Of a stretch of DNA of 64,000 bases, positions 10,612 to 20,060 are shown piece by piece (positions within the stretch are counted from its first letter, which is position 1; each line of letters begins with the position of its first letter). Source of the DNA: Pomphorhynchus laevis (lineage: Eukaryota > Acanthocephala > Palaeacanthocephala > Echinorhynchida > Pomphorhynchidae); contig WNNJ02002625.1 of NCBI GenBank assembly GCA_012934845.2, positions 1 to 64,000 of the forward strand, read 5' to 3'. The notes under the pieces were generated by a model. The model saw only the letters and a list, made by a program, of their open reading frames with translations, had not been told where the DNA came from and made no database searches. The position numbers were made by a program, and so were the translations under genes.

Positions 10612-11590
10612 TGCATACAAATGCTACTTTAAATTTTTTGACACTAACAATTTTAAAATTGACAATTTTTCGCTTTTTTTCTTAACTTGATCATGATAGA
10701 ACATAATCGGACAACACAAGTTAGCCAATATTTTAGAAAAATTGGCTAACCTGTGTGTATTTCGCAGTTTCCCATATCGCAAATACTCTTCACTGCTGCT
10801 TACAAATGTTACTTTAAGTTCATGCTATCATTATGAACGCTACACTTGAAACAAAAGTTAATATACTTTTCAATGTCTTTTCTATATAAAATTCATTAAG
10901 TATCTGTAATATCGATTGATAGTATTTTGTGTGGTTTCTATGTTATATATGAGTCAAAAGATTGTGTAGTAAATGTGTAAATGATGATTTTTAATAACTT
11001 TTTTAAAATCATAAATTATTATATGATTATATGGTAATTATTAATTACTATATTATTTCCATATAATTTAATATTTACTGAACTGACTATACTAGTCTAT
11101 GAATGTTAAAACAATGTTGTTTATATACAATTCATTATTAAAAGTATCTGCATATCCTTTGATAGACTACTGCTGTAATTTATGAATCAATAGATCATGC
11201 AGTAATTATGTTGAGAATTATTTTTAAATAATTATTTAAAAATTATTAATTAATTATTATACATAAATTCTATAGATTTTAAAAATATCCAGTTGATATT
11301 AATTGCTTAAAGTTGATTGCTATGTAATTTAATATTAACTGAACATAAATTGACTTGACTGTACCATATATTTGTTTATCTAAAATATATTCTTCTTAAT
11401 CTATTTTGTATTATTGATTTGCTTTTAGATCAAAAAATCAAGATTCTTGACTTTAATCATCAGCATCTTAAACATCTGCAAAATAAAACAAAAGTATGAA
11501 ATATGGTTTTTTTTAACCAAAATTCTGCTCTTTTGGCAGAATTTTGAACGGAATTCATTAGCAGAATTATGATTGAGCAAGATCTGGATC
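10612..11590 (+). repeat. 3' UTR of the WYLDD LINE and a diverged second tail
   Basis: 10,529-11,040 matches 63,480-64,000 almost base for base. 11,090-11,380 looks like an older tandem copy of the final 260 bp: compare ATTCATTAAGTATCTG..AT with ATTCATTATTAAAAGTATCTG, and TTTAATATTTACTGAACTGAC with TTTAATATTAACTGAAC. Two elements or tails inserted one after another would produce this. 11,390-11,590 shows nothing recognisable. Confidence 0.6.
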
Positions 11591-12010
11591 ACACAAGAAA
11601 GTGACTTCTTTAAATTTTAATTTATTTAATGTTATTTTTGTTACAACTTCAATGCATTGCTATAAAGTTGTTTTGTTATACGAAACACATTTTCTCAGTT
11701 ACAGATATAAATTTAGAATTAATTATTCTTTAGTTCTTCATATTGTAATAAATTTTATCGTCTTTTAACAGTTTTTGTTTCGCAGTTTTGTATATAGAAT
11801 TGACTTTAATCGTATAAATATTAATACTAAATTATTATTTTCATTATACTTTATATAAATTTTACTTTGTGGAGTCACTCTATTATTGTTGGCGAGATAT
11901 TATTTTTTGTAAAAAAGTTTCTCGATTTATGCTTTAATTTATATTTTCTATTCGTATTAATTTGAACATATATTTTTTGAATTACTCTGAACATCTATTT
12001 CGATTAATTT
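11590..12010 (-). repeat. R3 repeat, inverted copy
   Basis: Reverse complement of 3,010-3,395: ACACAAGAAAGTGACTTC, TATAAAGTTGTTTTGTTATA and GGCGAGATATTATTTTTTGT match the plus-strand copy. It is the only copy on this strand in the first 16 kb. Confidence 0.65.
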
Positions 12011-12299
12011 AATTTAATATTTAATTTTTTATATTTAATTCATTTAATTTAATATTCGAATTCATTTATAACTTTATATAAAGACAGTCTGTGAGGCACT
12101 ATCACTCAAGCCTTCTGACAAACAAAATAAAATATGTCATACAATTTTTAAATTTAGCTTTTCTCATCGTATATATGATCTGCATTTATACCTGGTGACC
12201 TACCTACTGTTGTTCAAGTGCTTTTCCTAAACGTGGATTTTCCAAGTTTTTTTATAATGACATATTGAAAGATAGCATTTTCAGTATTGTGAATTTGCA

Positions 12300-13800
12300 C
12301 ACAATTTTTCACGATCGCATCTCTCTATATACTTTATATTTAAAGTCTGGTCGTCTGTTTTATAGTCTTATATTCATTGTTCGACCCTTTTCACCGACAT
12401 AATGAGCATGGCATAGACAGCACATTCCAACGTATACGATTACTTGATATATACAATCTGTTACAGTCGTTAACGAATAGCTTAGCCCTGTCGAGGTATC
12501 TCAAACTTCCGACAGTCAAGGATGATATCGCAGCATTTTGATCTATTGGTCTTACACCTGTTGCAATGCCCTTGCTTACCATTATGATTATCTTCTTTGT
12601 ACACGCTAAGCTTATACTTGACAAGATACCTTGAAATATTCATTCCTGTGAATATTACTCGATGTCTAAACAATTGTTGTTTATAATATTTTATCAGTAT
12701 CCTATTTATAACTAGGTTACTGTCTATTTGTAGCAACCGAGGACCGTAATGATACGGAATTATTAGTCTATGATGCCAATTTGATTTATCTTTAGAATAA
12801 TTCTGATTTCTATGAATTCGGGCTTTTTGTAGTTAATGATGTAACTGACGTCGTGTATAACCTCGATTTAATGATTAGTTGCTGAGGACTAGTAACCATT
12901 TTTCTGCACCTTCTCGTTCGGTACATGATCAAAATATTCTAAGAGCTTCGCAAAATATAATTGACATATTCATACCAGAGGATTGACTACTACGTGGGTG
13001 TAGATAAACTGTTTGAGTTGTTAATTTTCGATACAATGCTGTTTTGAAAGTGTTATTGCAGTCTATAGTAATGATAAGTTCAATAAAATTAATTAAATGT
13101 AATAATTCACGCGTAAATCTCGTAAGTACAAATTGGTTTATTGCTTCACTAAATTCACTGTTGGAGTGTTTTTTGTTCTCGAAATAGCGAGTACATTATC
13201 AATGTAGCGGACCCAAAGGGAAGGTCGTTTGAAATTTTAAAAGAATGATTTTTCATATTGATCTAGGTAAATTGTTGCAAGAATAATTGAACAGGTGCAT
13301 CCATGGCCACTCCAAAAACTTGCTTGTATAACTTGTTATCAAATTCAAATATATTCTCTTATAAAATTAATCGTAATGCAAACTTAACAAATCAACATGT
13401 TACGTTGGGTAATCTGCTGCTACCATAGCTTGATGTATGTAGTCAACATTATAGTATAGTGATTCGATATACATAGTAAATAGTATATCATCCTTATGTA
13501 ATTCATTTTCATGTTCCTGAAGTTTATAAATACATCCATATGAGTTACGGAGATATCTTTTCATAGTACTGATCATTGGTTATCACAATTCATTGATATA
13601 TCGTGAGAGATTTTTAGTTGTTGTACCTTTGTTACTCACTATTAGTCTACCCGGACACAAACAAATGTTTTTATGCGTTTTTGGTAAAATGTTAAAAGCT
13701 CCCGGATTTCTGTTGATATTCGGGCGTAATTCGTCATCCTGTGTTATATCCATACATATATTTGCGATTGATATATCTAATAACATATTCACCTGGTCGC
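12300..13800 (-). mobile_element. Penelope-like element with RT and GIY-YIG-like end
   Basis: Reading down the minus strand: FNILPKTHKN with GRLIVSNKGTTTKNLSRYI at 13,583-13,720 (the LPKxHK and GRPIVS..G..T..LS blocks), DDILFTMYIESLY near 13,490 (motif A), FGVAMDAPV near 13,310 (motif B, usually G.AMG.P.SP), RYIDNVLAISRTKNTP near 13,200 (motif C, with N for the second D), KTALYRKLTT..VYLHPRSSQ near 13,000, and at the end VTDCIYQVIVYVG...CHAHY, then VGEKGRTMNIRL near 12,385-12,460, which matches the GIY-YIG nuclease segment YVGETGRT-NIR. RT followed by GIY-YIG defines a canonical PLE. It is old and broken, with on the order of five or more breaks. Confidence 0.75.
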
Positions 13801-14340
13801 GTAGGATTTTAAGGTCATCATCTGATCACATTAAATTTGCGGTCATCCTCTTATGACTTCAAAAGAACAATTATGATTTTACGTTATATAATGAATTATT
13901 ATTACAGAAGTGTAAATAATTATGATGGATATTACGTCGGCCAGTTAAACTCTATGAGATAGACGCATATGACGTTATGTCGAGAAGGACATTTCGTCGA
14001 GTTAGGAAGTGAATAAAAATCCATTAAATATGTTTCAAAATATATCTGGAATTCCGCCTTCAGAGACACAAGTGGAACTTCTCAATTTTAGACCTTTTTA
14101 TTTATTTTTTAATATAAGACACAAATAAAAGTGAATATTTAATATAAAAATTAATTTTTAACACAAACAATTTATTAATCACAAAAGAATACAACTGTTT
14201 TGAAGTCGGTGCCAATATTATAACCTTCAATTTTTTAGTAGCCACGAAAAGCTATTGTAGCCACTTTGCAATGTAATAAGAAAGTCGGGCTCTTAAGTGT
14301 GTAGTTGATGACTTATGCCCATACCTCCCAAGCTTGACGG
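13800..14340. other. Spacer between two RT fossils
   Basis: No feature recognised. AT-rich, with a single GC-richer patch near 13,920-14,000. It may hold the unreadable N-terminal part of the PLE or the C-terminal part of the next RT element. Confidence 0.4.
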
Positions 14341-15330
14341 CAGAGCAATTATCTTGTGAATTTTCTCACAACATTGCAATATGCTTAATGTATTGGTCAT
14401 TAATTTGCCGAATATTGCATTTCTTAGTGTTATAAATTGGCTTGATGAAGTTGGATACGTTCTCTGTATAAATCCACTTGTGTTTGAGGGCTGTTACCAG
14501 AGCCACGTTAGCAACCTGTGCGTCGATTTCCACAACATGCATCAGTTATTCTGTCACTTTTGTACATTTGGCAATTATTTGTGTAAAATACTCCTATATG
14601 AATTTGGATGTTCCTATCGGACTTCCCTAGATAATATTAAATTCACTTACTATTTTCATTTCCGTGTTCTTAAACTGTTATTGCGCAAATTCTTTTTCTG
14701 GCTCATGTGTGAGTAATTTACATTTGCGCTTATTTGAGAATTATCAAAATTGTGGCCATATTTCAATTTTATAATCCCATAAGTCTAAAAGGTCTTGTAC
14801 TGTTCCGGTGAATGTTGCGTCGTCAGCGAACAAACGGTATTCGATCTAAAGAAAAGTTCTTGTATCTACTTAATTAAGAGTATGGATGCAATCGAAAATC
14901 CTGTCATTGCAAAGGGATCACCTCAGTAACTCCTTCTTTGGACAGAATAGTGTTCCCTCCCACATTAAGGCATCATTCCGTTGAATATTTATTGTTGATG
15001 ACTGTCTTGAGTGACGGGAAAGCATGATTTAGGTTTAGTAGGAGCAGAAGACGATCTATGAGGTTAAATGCGTTTCCTGCGTCTATGCTTAGTACTGCGT
15101 TTTACAGGTAATTGTGTAAAACTTCTTCGGCAAGTTTAAGCAAGTTTCAAAATTGTGGATTTGTCTTTTTTATCGTTTTTCTGCAGTTGAAATTGAAATT
15201 AAGGCCAATGCCATTTTGAAACAGCTGACCACATTTATTCGACATTTATAGAGAATAGCAATGTTTGAAACGCCTTTATTCACCCTTTCCCACAAGTAAC
15301 CGTAACGGCCAGTGCGTACTTAATTCTACT
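14340..15330 (-). pseudogene. RT fossil of the ADDA lineage
   Basis: Minus-strand frames give VLSIDAGNAFNLIDRLLLLL near 15,080 (motif A, D-x-NAFN), GGNTILSKEGVTE with PFAMTGFSIASILLIK near 14,900 (the LSQEG.TQGDPLAM..YALA..PLI block, degraded), YRLFADDATFTGTVQDLLD near 14,790-14,850 (motif C, ADDA) and, after breaks, SPIGTSKFI and VTALKHKWIYTENVSNFI near 14,440-14,640. This order matches a retrotransposon RT lineage common in invertebrates whose C-terminal part is represented separately at 43.34-43.74 kb. A 111-codon plus-strand frame at 14,381-14,716 is antisense shadow. Many breaks; old. Confidence 0.65.
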
Positions 15331-15580
15331 GTTGAGTGATGCCTAGTACTCCATCATTTCGCTACTAAAAAGGTCGTCAAGAAGTGACATGGTGTCACTA
15401 ATTAATGAATTTCAAATGTTATAATAAAATTAAGATTATTAAACTTTGAATAATTTATTTGAAAAATACTACATTATGATTCATCAAAATAAGTTACAAG
15501 CTATGAATTGAAAGAGTTGAATGTACATATTTAATCAGTTGTTTTTCTGCAATAGTGTCAATTTGTACAATTTGAAATAT
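15330..15580. other. Spacer, nothing recognised
   Basis: AT-rich sequence between the ADDA-type RT remnant and the LINE-C end sequences. No open frame or repeat match noted. Confidence 0.4.
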
Positions 15581-16226
15581 TCTTATATAATTACGATATA
15601 AAACACTGCAATCTTTTTATATGTAAAATACTATATGTATGACTCATTGTAGAAAGTATTTATACTTTTAAAAAAACATTTTTTTAATAAAATAAAAGTA
15701 CTCGTATTAGGAATCGATTATGAATAGCCGATCAGCTATAAATATATTTTTCAAATATAAATTCGTTTTTTTAAATGTCATATGTAATTCATTTTGAGAT
15801 TATTTATACTTTTATGTTATGCAGTATAACATCACAGTAAAAATCTCGCAAAAGATTAACGAAATTGCAGTTGAAATTGTGCTAATAGATAATTTGTTCT
15901 CGCGAAAAATTATTCGAATACGTAATATTTTTCGTTCTTAACATTTCTTGTTTTAAATTACCGCGTTATTTAAGTTCGTTTGTAACTTTTAAAAAAGACA
16001 CACTTTGTTCTCTTGTTTAACTATACAATTTATTCTACTAACAAGCTATTATCTGATTTGTTCTATTGACAAAGTATTATTGAACTGTGGACATTGTTTT
16101 CCCGATAATGCAACATCTGTCAGAATTACACAAACTCTGTAGTCTTCATACGGCATTATTCTTCAGCAAATTTTCCATCAGGCTTATGGCATTTTTTCTT
16201 ATAATTTTACAATATACAAAATACCG
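15580..16226 (+). repeat. LINE-C ends joined without an interior (deletion derivative)
   Basis: 15,585-16,100 resembles the left region at 5,985-6,240 (CGATATAAA.CAC.GCAAT, CCGCGTTATTTAAGTTC, ACAAGCTATTATCT), and 16,105-16,226 directly continues with the right-end block seen at 7,922-8,060 (ACATCTGTCAGAATTACACA, ACGGCATTATT). In the longer copy about 1.7 kb lies between these blocks. This copy is therefore an internally deleted, non-autonomous form. Confidence 0.5.
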
Positions 16227-16229
16227 AAT

Positions 16230-16345
16230 TGGACAATAGACAATATGCTTTGTATTAGAATAAGGTACTCCAAATAATCAAATTTCTTCAAAGGAAATAC
16301 TTCAGTAGCGCGTATTTGACCCCGCTACTATGTTGGGTCGATTAA
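16230..16345 (+). repeat. Truncated PLE terminal module
   Basis: CTTTGTATTAGAATAAG, AAAGGAAATACTTCAGTAGC, GTATTTGACCCCGCTACTAT and TGTTGGGTCGATTAA follow the module consensus, then the similarity stops and Merlin transposase sequence begins on the opposite strand. The second half of the module is missing. Confidence 0.65.
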
Positions 16346-16740
16346 TAGTTTCCGGTAAGACTTAATATTTTGGGTATGAGCCCGAGTTTTTGGATCTATA
16401 AAATAGAGTTTATCCTTGACTTTACCATGTTTATACATATCAGAATTAGCACTTCTACATGCAGCCAACTCGTCGCTATGTATTAGAGGGAGTGGTGCTA
16501 GAACTTTATCGATTATTGGTATCAAGGTCTTCCTCATCCGGTATTGAAGGATCTCAATATATCCTCGAGCATGGGAATAAGAAGTACCCACGAACCAAAA
16601 TATTAATATCTGGTCACCAGATGACCGCTTTCTGATAAACCTTTGTTTATGATAAAAGCATGTTTCATCAATTTGGCAAATAATCTTCTCTTCACCCAAG
16701 ATTACATGATTATTGATTATATTTATAGCACAATTACCTT
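16340..16740 (-). pseudogene. Merlin/ISXO2-like DDE transposase fragment
   Basis: The frame NCAINIINNHVILGEEKII, then CQIDETCFYHKQRF (first catalytic D in QIDE) continues through GTSYSHARGYIEIL, LIPIIDKVLAPLPLIHSDEL (second D in HSDE) and LYFIDPKTRAHTQNIKSYRK. FVDPxTGAHTQNIES is the signature of the IS1016/ISXO2 transposase fold, called Merlin in animals. The usual glutamate after HTQNI is lysine here, and the frame ends four codons into the neighbouring PLE module, so the C-terminus is lost. The N-terminal helix-turn-helix part is not readable. Would cut and paste its own DNA if intact; this one is dead. No terminal inverted repeats found. Confidence 0.75.
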
Positions 16741-17250
16741 AAAAACTTCAGAAATCTATTAATGATCTTTCATATTGTCTTTTTCATGCCGACCAACTCC
16801 ATATATGCATATGTTCAATGCAATTCTGAAGAGATATTCTTAATTACAGCAAAGAACTGTTACTCCTTATAGGCTTTATTGACTACACAACTGCACTTTA
16901 AAAAATCGTTTATTGTCTTAAAAAAGATAATTGTTCCTCAATTCTCATTAAAGATAATCTTCATATGATTTCCGTATAGAAATACATCGGTATTTTTATT
17001 ACAAATTTTAGACTTGTGTATTATCCGTCCATGGGGAGATGATACGCAAGATCCCATCATTCTTATACATCTGATTGTATAAAATCTTATTTAATTATTA
17101 ATCATTTCTTTATTTTTTAATATCGTATGAAATACGGCAACTCAGTAATTTGATGTGATACTTGAATCTTCACTAAACACAACGCAACGTCCCTCAGATG
17201 CCGAATGGTTGCTTTATAAGTAAAGATACCTTTTTCTAGACTATTGTTTG
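16740..17250. other. Flank of the Merlin fragment, no supported gene
   Basis: Minus-strand sequence to about 16,850 may contain degraded N-terminal transposase sequence, but no frame is convincing. The rest is AT-rich with nothing recognisable. Confidence 0.35.
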
Positions 17251-17289
17251 CAATACACGGATTTCAGTAATTTAAAATTTTTGTTTCTG

Positions 17290-17759
17290 TAAACTGTCGC
17301 AACTAAACGGTTTGTGTTACTTAATCGTTGAGTTTGAGAAGTTTAATGGATTAAGTTATATGAAAGAATTTAAATATATTATAATAAGTCGAATCTACAA
17401 AAACGATAAACAAGAAATAAAAAGCGCATAGTTGCGCGTTGAGAAATGCTTAGCCAATTGAGAATCAAAAGACGGAAGAAATATGATCGAAGCGTCAGTG
17501 GTGGTACACGATTAGTAAAGTTAAAGGATGGTTAGTGAGGAAATAAGTTGTCTGCAAATGTGTCGACTAACTATTCTGTGAATACGTTGAAGGTTACGAA
17601 GAATAAAAGAACTCGAATAAAGTTTTTCGCGAATTAAAGAAAGTTATAAAGCGAAAGGGTGAAAGCTAAAGGGTAAACTATTTTAACAATAAGTAAAAGT
17701 GATTGTAACTAGATTTCAAATGCAGCAATAATTAAAATACCTTTGAAGTGTCATCATCA
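17290..17759 (+). other. Possible noncoding first exon ending in a strong splice donor
   Basis: The stretch is purine-rich, has no long frame, and ends CATCATCAG followed by GTAAGTGAAC, a near-ideal 5' splice site at 17,760. This looks like a host 5' UTR exon on the plus strand. It lies next to the spliced minus-strand exons below, so a divergent gene pair or a coincidence are both possible. No acceptor partner could be assigned. Confidence 0.25.
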
Positions 17760-17799
17760 GGTAAGTGAACTTGGTTTACAGGCTTTAAATAATTATTAC

Positions 17800-18133
17800 C
17801 AAATTTTTTTTGATAAGTGATGTCTTCTGTGGTTGAGTATAAGTCAACTTTTCAACATCACCATTCTAAAAGCAAACTTTAACATAAATCATTTAAAAAA
17901 TAAAAAAAATATAAAACCTCTTTTTCTAAATTTTCTACATGTTTAGCAGTGTCTTCTAAATACAGTATGTAGGTTTTAAATACATATGTAAGCACACAAA
18001 CCTATATCTGGTACTAATATGCTGTTAGCTATGTTATTTAAATACGGATGTTCAACCAATTCTTGCTGTTTCGGAGCAGTCGGTTCGTGTTCTTTAGATA
18101 TTTCTTGAGCATTCGTTTCGTTAAGGTTTGGAA
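17800..18133 (-). CDS. Candidate host gene: three small exons, unknown product
   Basis: Three minus-strand segments each have splice-like borders and join in one frame. Exon A, 18,133-18,002 (132 nt), follows ATACTTTAG and encodes PNLNETNAQEISKEHEPTAP...NSILVPDI. A 46-nt intron (GT...TTTAG) leads to exon B, 17,955-17,918 (38 nt), whose AA completes the split GAA codon and which encodes DTAKHVENLEKE. A 52-nt intron (GT...CTTTTAG) leads to exon C, 17,865-17,800 (66 nt), encoding NGDVEKLTYTQPQKTSLIKK and NL, then GTAATA. The protein is hydrophilic and Glu/Lys-rich with no domain I recognise. Codon composition is less AT-rich than the introns. Exons before A and after C were not found; a LINE begins at about 18,325 upstream. 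Could be a live gene, a pseudogene fragment, or chance. Confidence 0.4.
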
Positions 18134-18324
18134 CTAAAGTATGTAAAAAGTGTATTGTAAACAAACCGAACGATTAATACATTTTTTGTCGGGTTAAAAA
18201 GCTATTGATATTGTGTATATTATACACAATATTTTTTAAATTATAACAAAATCAGATATAGCAGAATGTATTATAAAGTCCAAATTTATTCAGAGTTCTA
18301 CTACGATTTTGATTTAAGATAACT

Positions 18325-19107
18325 ACCGCAAATATACACTTTATAAGTGTTTTCGCTAAAGTAGATAATGAAAAGATATTTTAAAACAATCATGCTCATT
18401 TGTTAGGTCACGAAATCAAGATTGTTGAAATGGGGGATAATGCATATAACACTTTTCGGTTTCATCAATGCTTTAGAAACCAAGAATGGGGTCATTATTC
18501 TCGTTTGTGCAAAAAAGAAGTGAAATGTGTTCACTGTGGCGGATCACACAATTCCAACATATGTACCAACAGACACACCCATAAATGCGCGAACTGTGGT
18601 GAAGGTCATAAAGCATATAACAAAATCGTGTCAGCATTTTCAAAATTACATTTTGCCCTACAATTTACAGCATAACAGAGAAGTTCATAATAACATATCG
18701 TTTGCATCAATTGCGTCAAAAAGACCTATAATTCTTATTCCAGACAGTAATAACAACCAGCAACCGTGCACAACACCTACTAAGCATAGTGATGATAATA
18801 TAAGTATGAATTTAATAAATAGTCGCTTAGATGAACTATCTAAAGAAATTGATGAAAATAGAAATTATTGTCAAAAAGAGCTCCGTTCAATAAACGATGA
18901 GCTAGATAATATAAATGAAAAGATTATAAATTTAGGATATGGTATGGATAAAGTTGTTCAAGTAGTAGAAAATCTGTCAACCAATCAATCGATCTTTAGT
19001 ACCCAAGTGATATCTATTCTAAAAGAATTCGGACTAGAATTTAAAAGCGCAGTATCGTCTACACAATGAACAATAATAATCTAGTTATCGTTTCATGGAA
19101 TTGTGGG
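18325..19107 (+). pseudogene. LINE ORF1 C-terminal fragment with the first codons of ORF2
   Basis: Homologous to LINE-A ORF1 from residue about 133 on: LLGHEIKIVEMGDNAYNTF, the knuckle CFRNQEWGHYSRLC (first pair C-x2-C changed to C-x2-N), CVHCGGSHNSNIC and CANCGEGHKAYN, a frame change near 18,625, then the coiled-coil-like tail ELRSINDELDNINEKIINL to the stop at 19,069. ORF2 begins in the same overlapped arrangement (AATGA) and reads NNNNLVIVSWNCGS before the sequence switches at about 19,107 to repeat U2. The protein differs from LINE-A at many positions, so this is a separate, older subfamily. Confidence 0.8.
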
Positions 19108-19690
19108 TCAACATCAGTAAGTTTCCAAACATAAAGTGTCTAATGATGATTTGCTCAATAAGCACAGAGGACAAACCATGCCGATGCAGTAGTTTAAAAG
19201 AATGATATTAGCATTTTTCATTGGCATATTCTTTGGAGTAGCAGGTTATTTAGTCTCTGAAAAAGCCATAGGCAATCATCGTCCGGACTTAATAATTAGA
19301 AGAAAATTTTGTTGCTTGTTAATACCAGTTGCTATGCATTGCCTTGAGCTAACGTGACAACTTTAGCGCAGGGCAATGCTCGGTAATTCTCATAGATTTA
19401 TCGCACAGCTTGTAAACGGTGTTTTCCTAACAGGCTTCTACAGCCAACAATTTGGTTAGTGCTGTACAAGTGTCTGTTGTTCGTTAAATTGTCACTTGAT
19501 TTTTCAACACTTTTCTGCTAAGTTGCTATTATATTTTTATACATTTGTAAATAAAAAATATAACGGTTTGTAAAGGCTGAACAAAATGATTGGGCAATAA
19601 AGAATTGATTTCTTAAATACCTTTGTACATGTTTCACCATACAATAGGTCAAATACTTTCTAGTTTAACTTTGCACTTGAACATATTAAA
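19107..19690 (+). repeat. Repeat U2, copy 1
   Basis: A repeat of about 580 bp starting CAGTAAGTTTCCAAACATAA and ending near TTTGCACTTGAACATATT. Other copies: 55,465-55,680 (head only, +), 60,350-60,962 (+), and inverted at 25,360-25,905, 34,770-35,335, 45,830-46,395 and 50,815-51,395. It has no coding capacity. In the 60.6 kb copy an internal perfect 17-bp inverted repeat is intact; here the left arm is degraded. U2 is usually found immediately after the 3' end of a LINE. Confidence 0.75.
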
Positions 19691-19779
19691 TCAGCTAACT
19701 GAGTCTACGTATTGTTATATAATTATAAAATAAACAAAACATAATAATGCTAAATCAAAATTTAATAATTAAATAATAA

Positions 19780-20060
19780 AATTAATAACTGTATTTAGAT
19801 TTTCTATAATTTAAATCAAGTTAAAAAATAAAAATAAAAATAAAAAATAAAATTTAAAATAAAAGTCATTTTTATGAATTGACTAATAGATAACAGACGT
19901 TGTATCAGAATAAGAATTAGAGGTCATCAGGAGGAACTGCTATGCTATCAGGTTTCGGCCCCTAACTCCTCTACCCAACATAGCAGCGGGGCCAAATACA
20001 TGCTAATGATGTATTTCCTCTGAAATAACTATCTAGTATCTTATTCTAATGCAAAGTATA
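19780..20060 (-). ncRNA. PLE terminal module (best-preserved copy), structured RNA candidate
   Basis: It lies directly downstream of the PLE coding end on the same strand. Reading the minus strand from about 20,022: AGAGGAAATACATCATTAGC, ATGTATTTGGCCCC, GCTGCTATGTTGGG, GGGGCCGAAACC, GCATAGCAGTTCCTC, CTGATGACCTCT. Complementary pairs are AAATACAT/ATGTATTT, GGCCCC/GGGGCC, CTGCTATG/CATAGCAG, and either GAGGAA/TTCCTC or AGAGG/CCTCT. The second and third pairs interleave, giving pseudoknot topology. GAAA after AGAGG and CTGATGA before CCTCT are placed as in a type II hammerhead ribozyme, although the cleavage-site-proximal stem is weak. Function is inferred only. Confidence 0.55.

Larger units (their letters stand above)
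8690..11050 (+). mobile_element. LINE with WYLDD-type RT and C-terminal endonuclease-like motif
   Basis: The element runs from poorly readable N-terminal sequence (about 8,690-9,100) through RT (9,110-9,500), a post-RT region (9,590-10,320), an endonuclease-like end (10,350-10,540) and a 3' UTR to about 11,050. Its GC content is clearly higher than the surroundings. The last 520 bp are repeated in the same orientation at 63,480-64,000, which fixes the 3' end and shows the family has several copies. The motif set (NLDFKNSFN, QSGDP, WYLDD, LPVEFGGLSVL, DGKRPDG) belongs to a lineage widespread in invertebrates. I did not assign it to a named clade. Confidence 0.7.

Noticed and set aside
14381-14716. 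111-codon plus-strand frame
   Set aside because: Antisense to a better-supported RT remnant with recognisable blocks on the minus strand.
17735-17769. Fourth exon after exon C of the candidate host gene
   Set aside because: The intron would be only about 30 nt with a poor acceptor; the frame is not distinctive.
19930-20022. HDV-like ribozyme fold for the PLE module
   Set aside because: GGCCCC/GGGGCC and CTGCTATG/CATAGCAG interleave as P1 and P2 would, but no P3 hairpin fits between them and the P4/J4-2 part is too short.
19930-20022. Simple hammerhead with GGCCCC/GGGGCC as stem II before GAAAC
   Set aside because: No CTGATGA or close variant precedes GGCCCC; only the alternative type II arrangement fits the core motifs.
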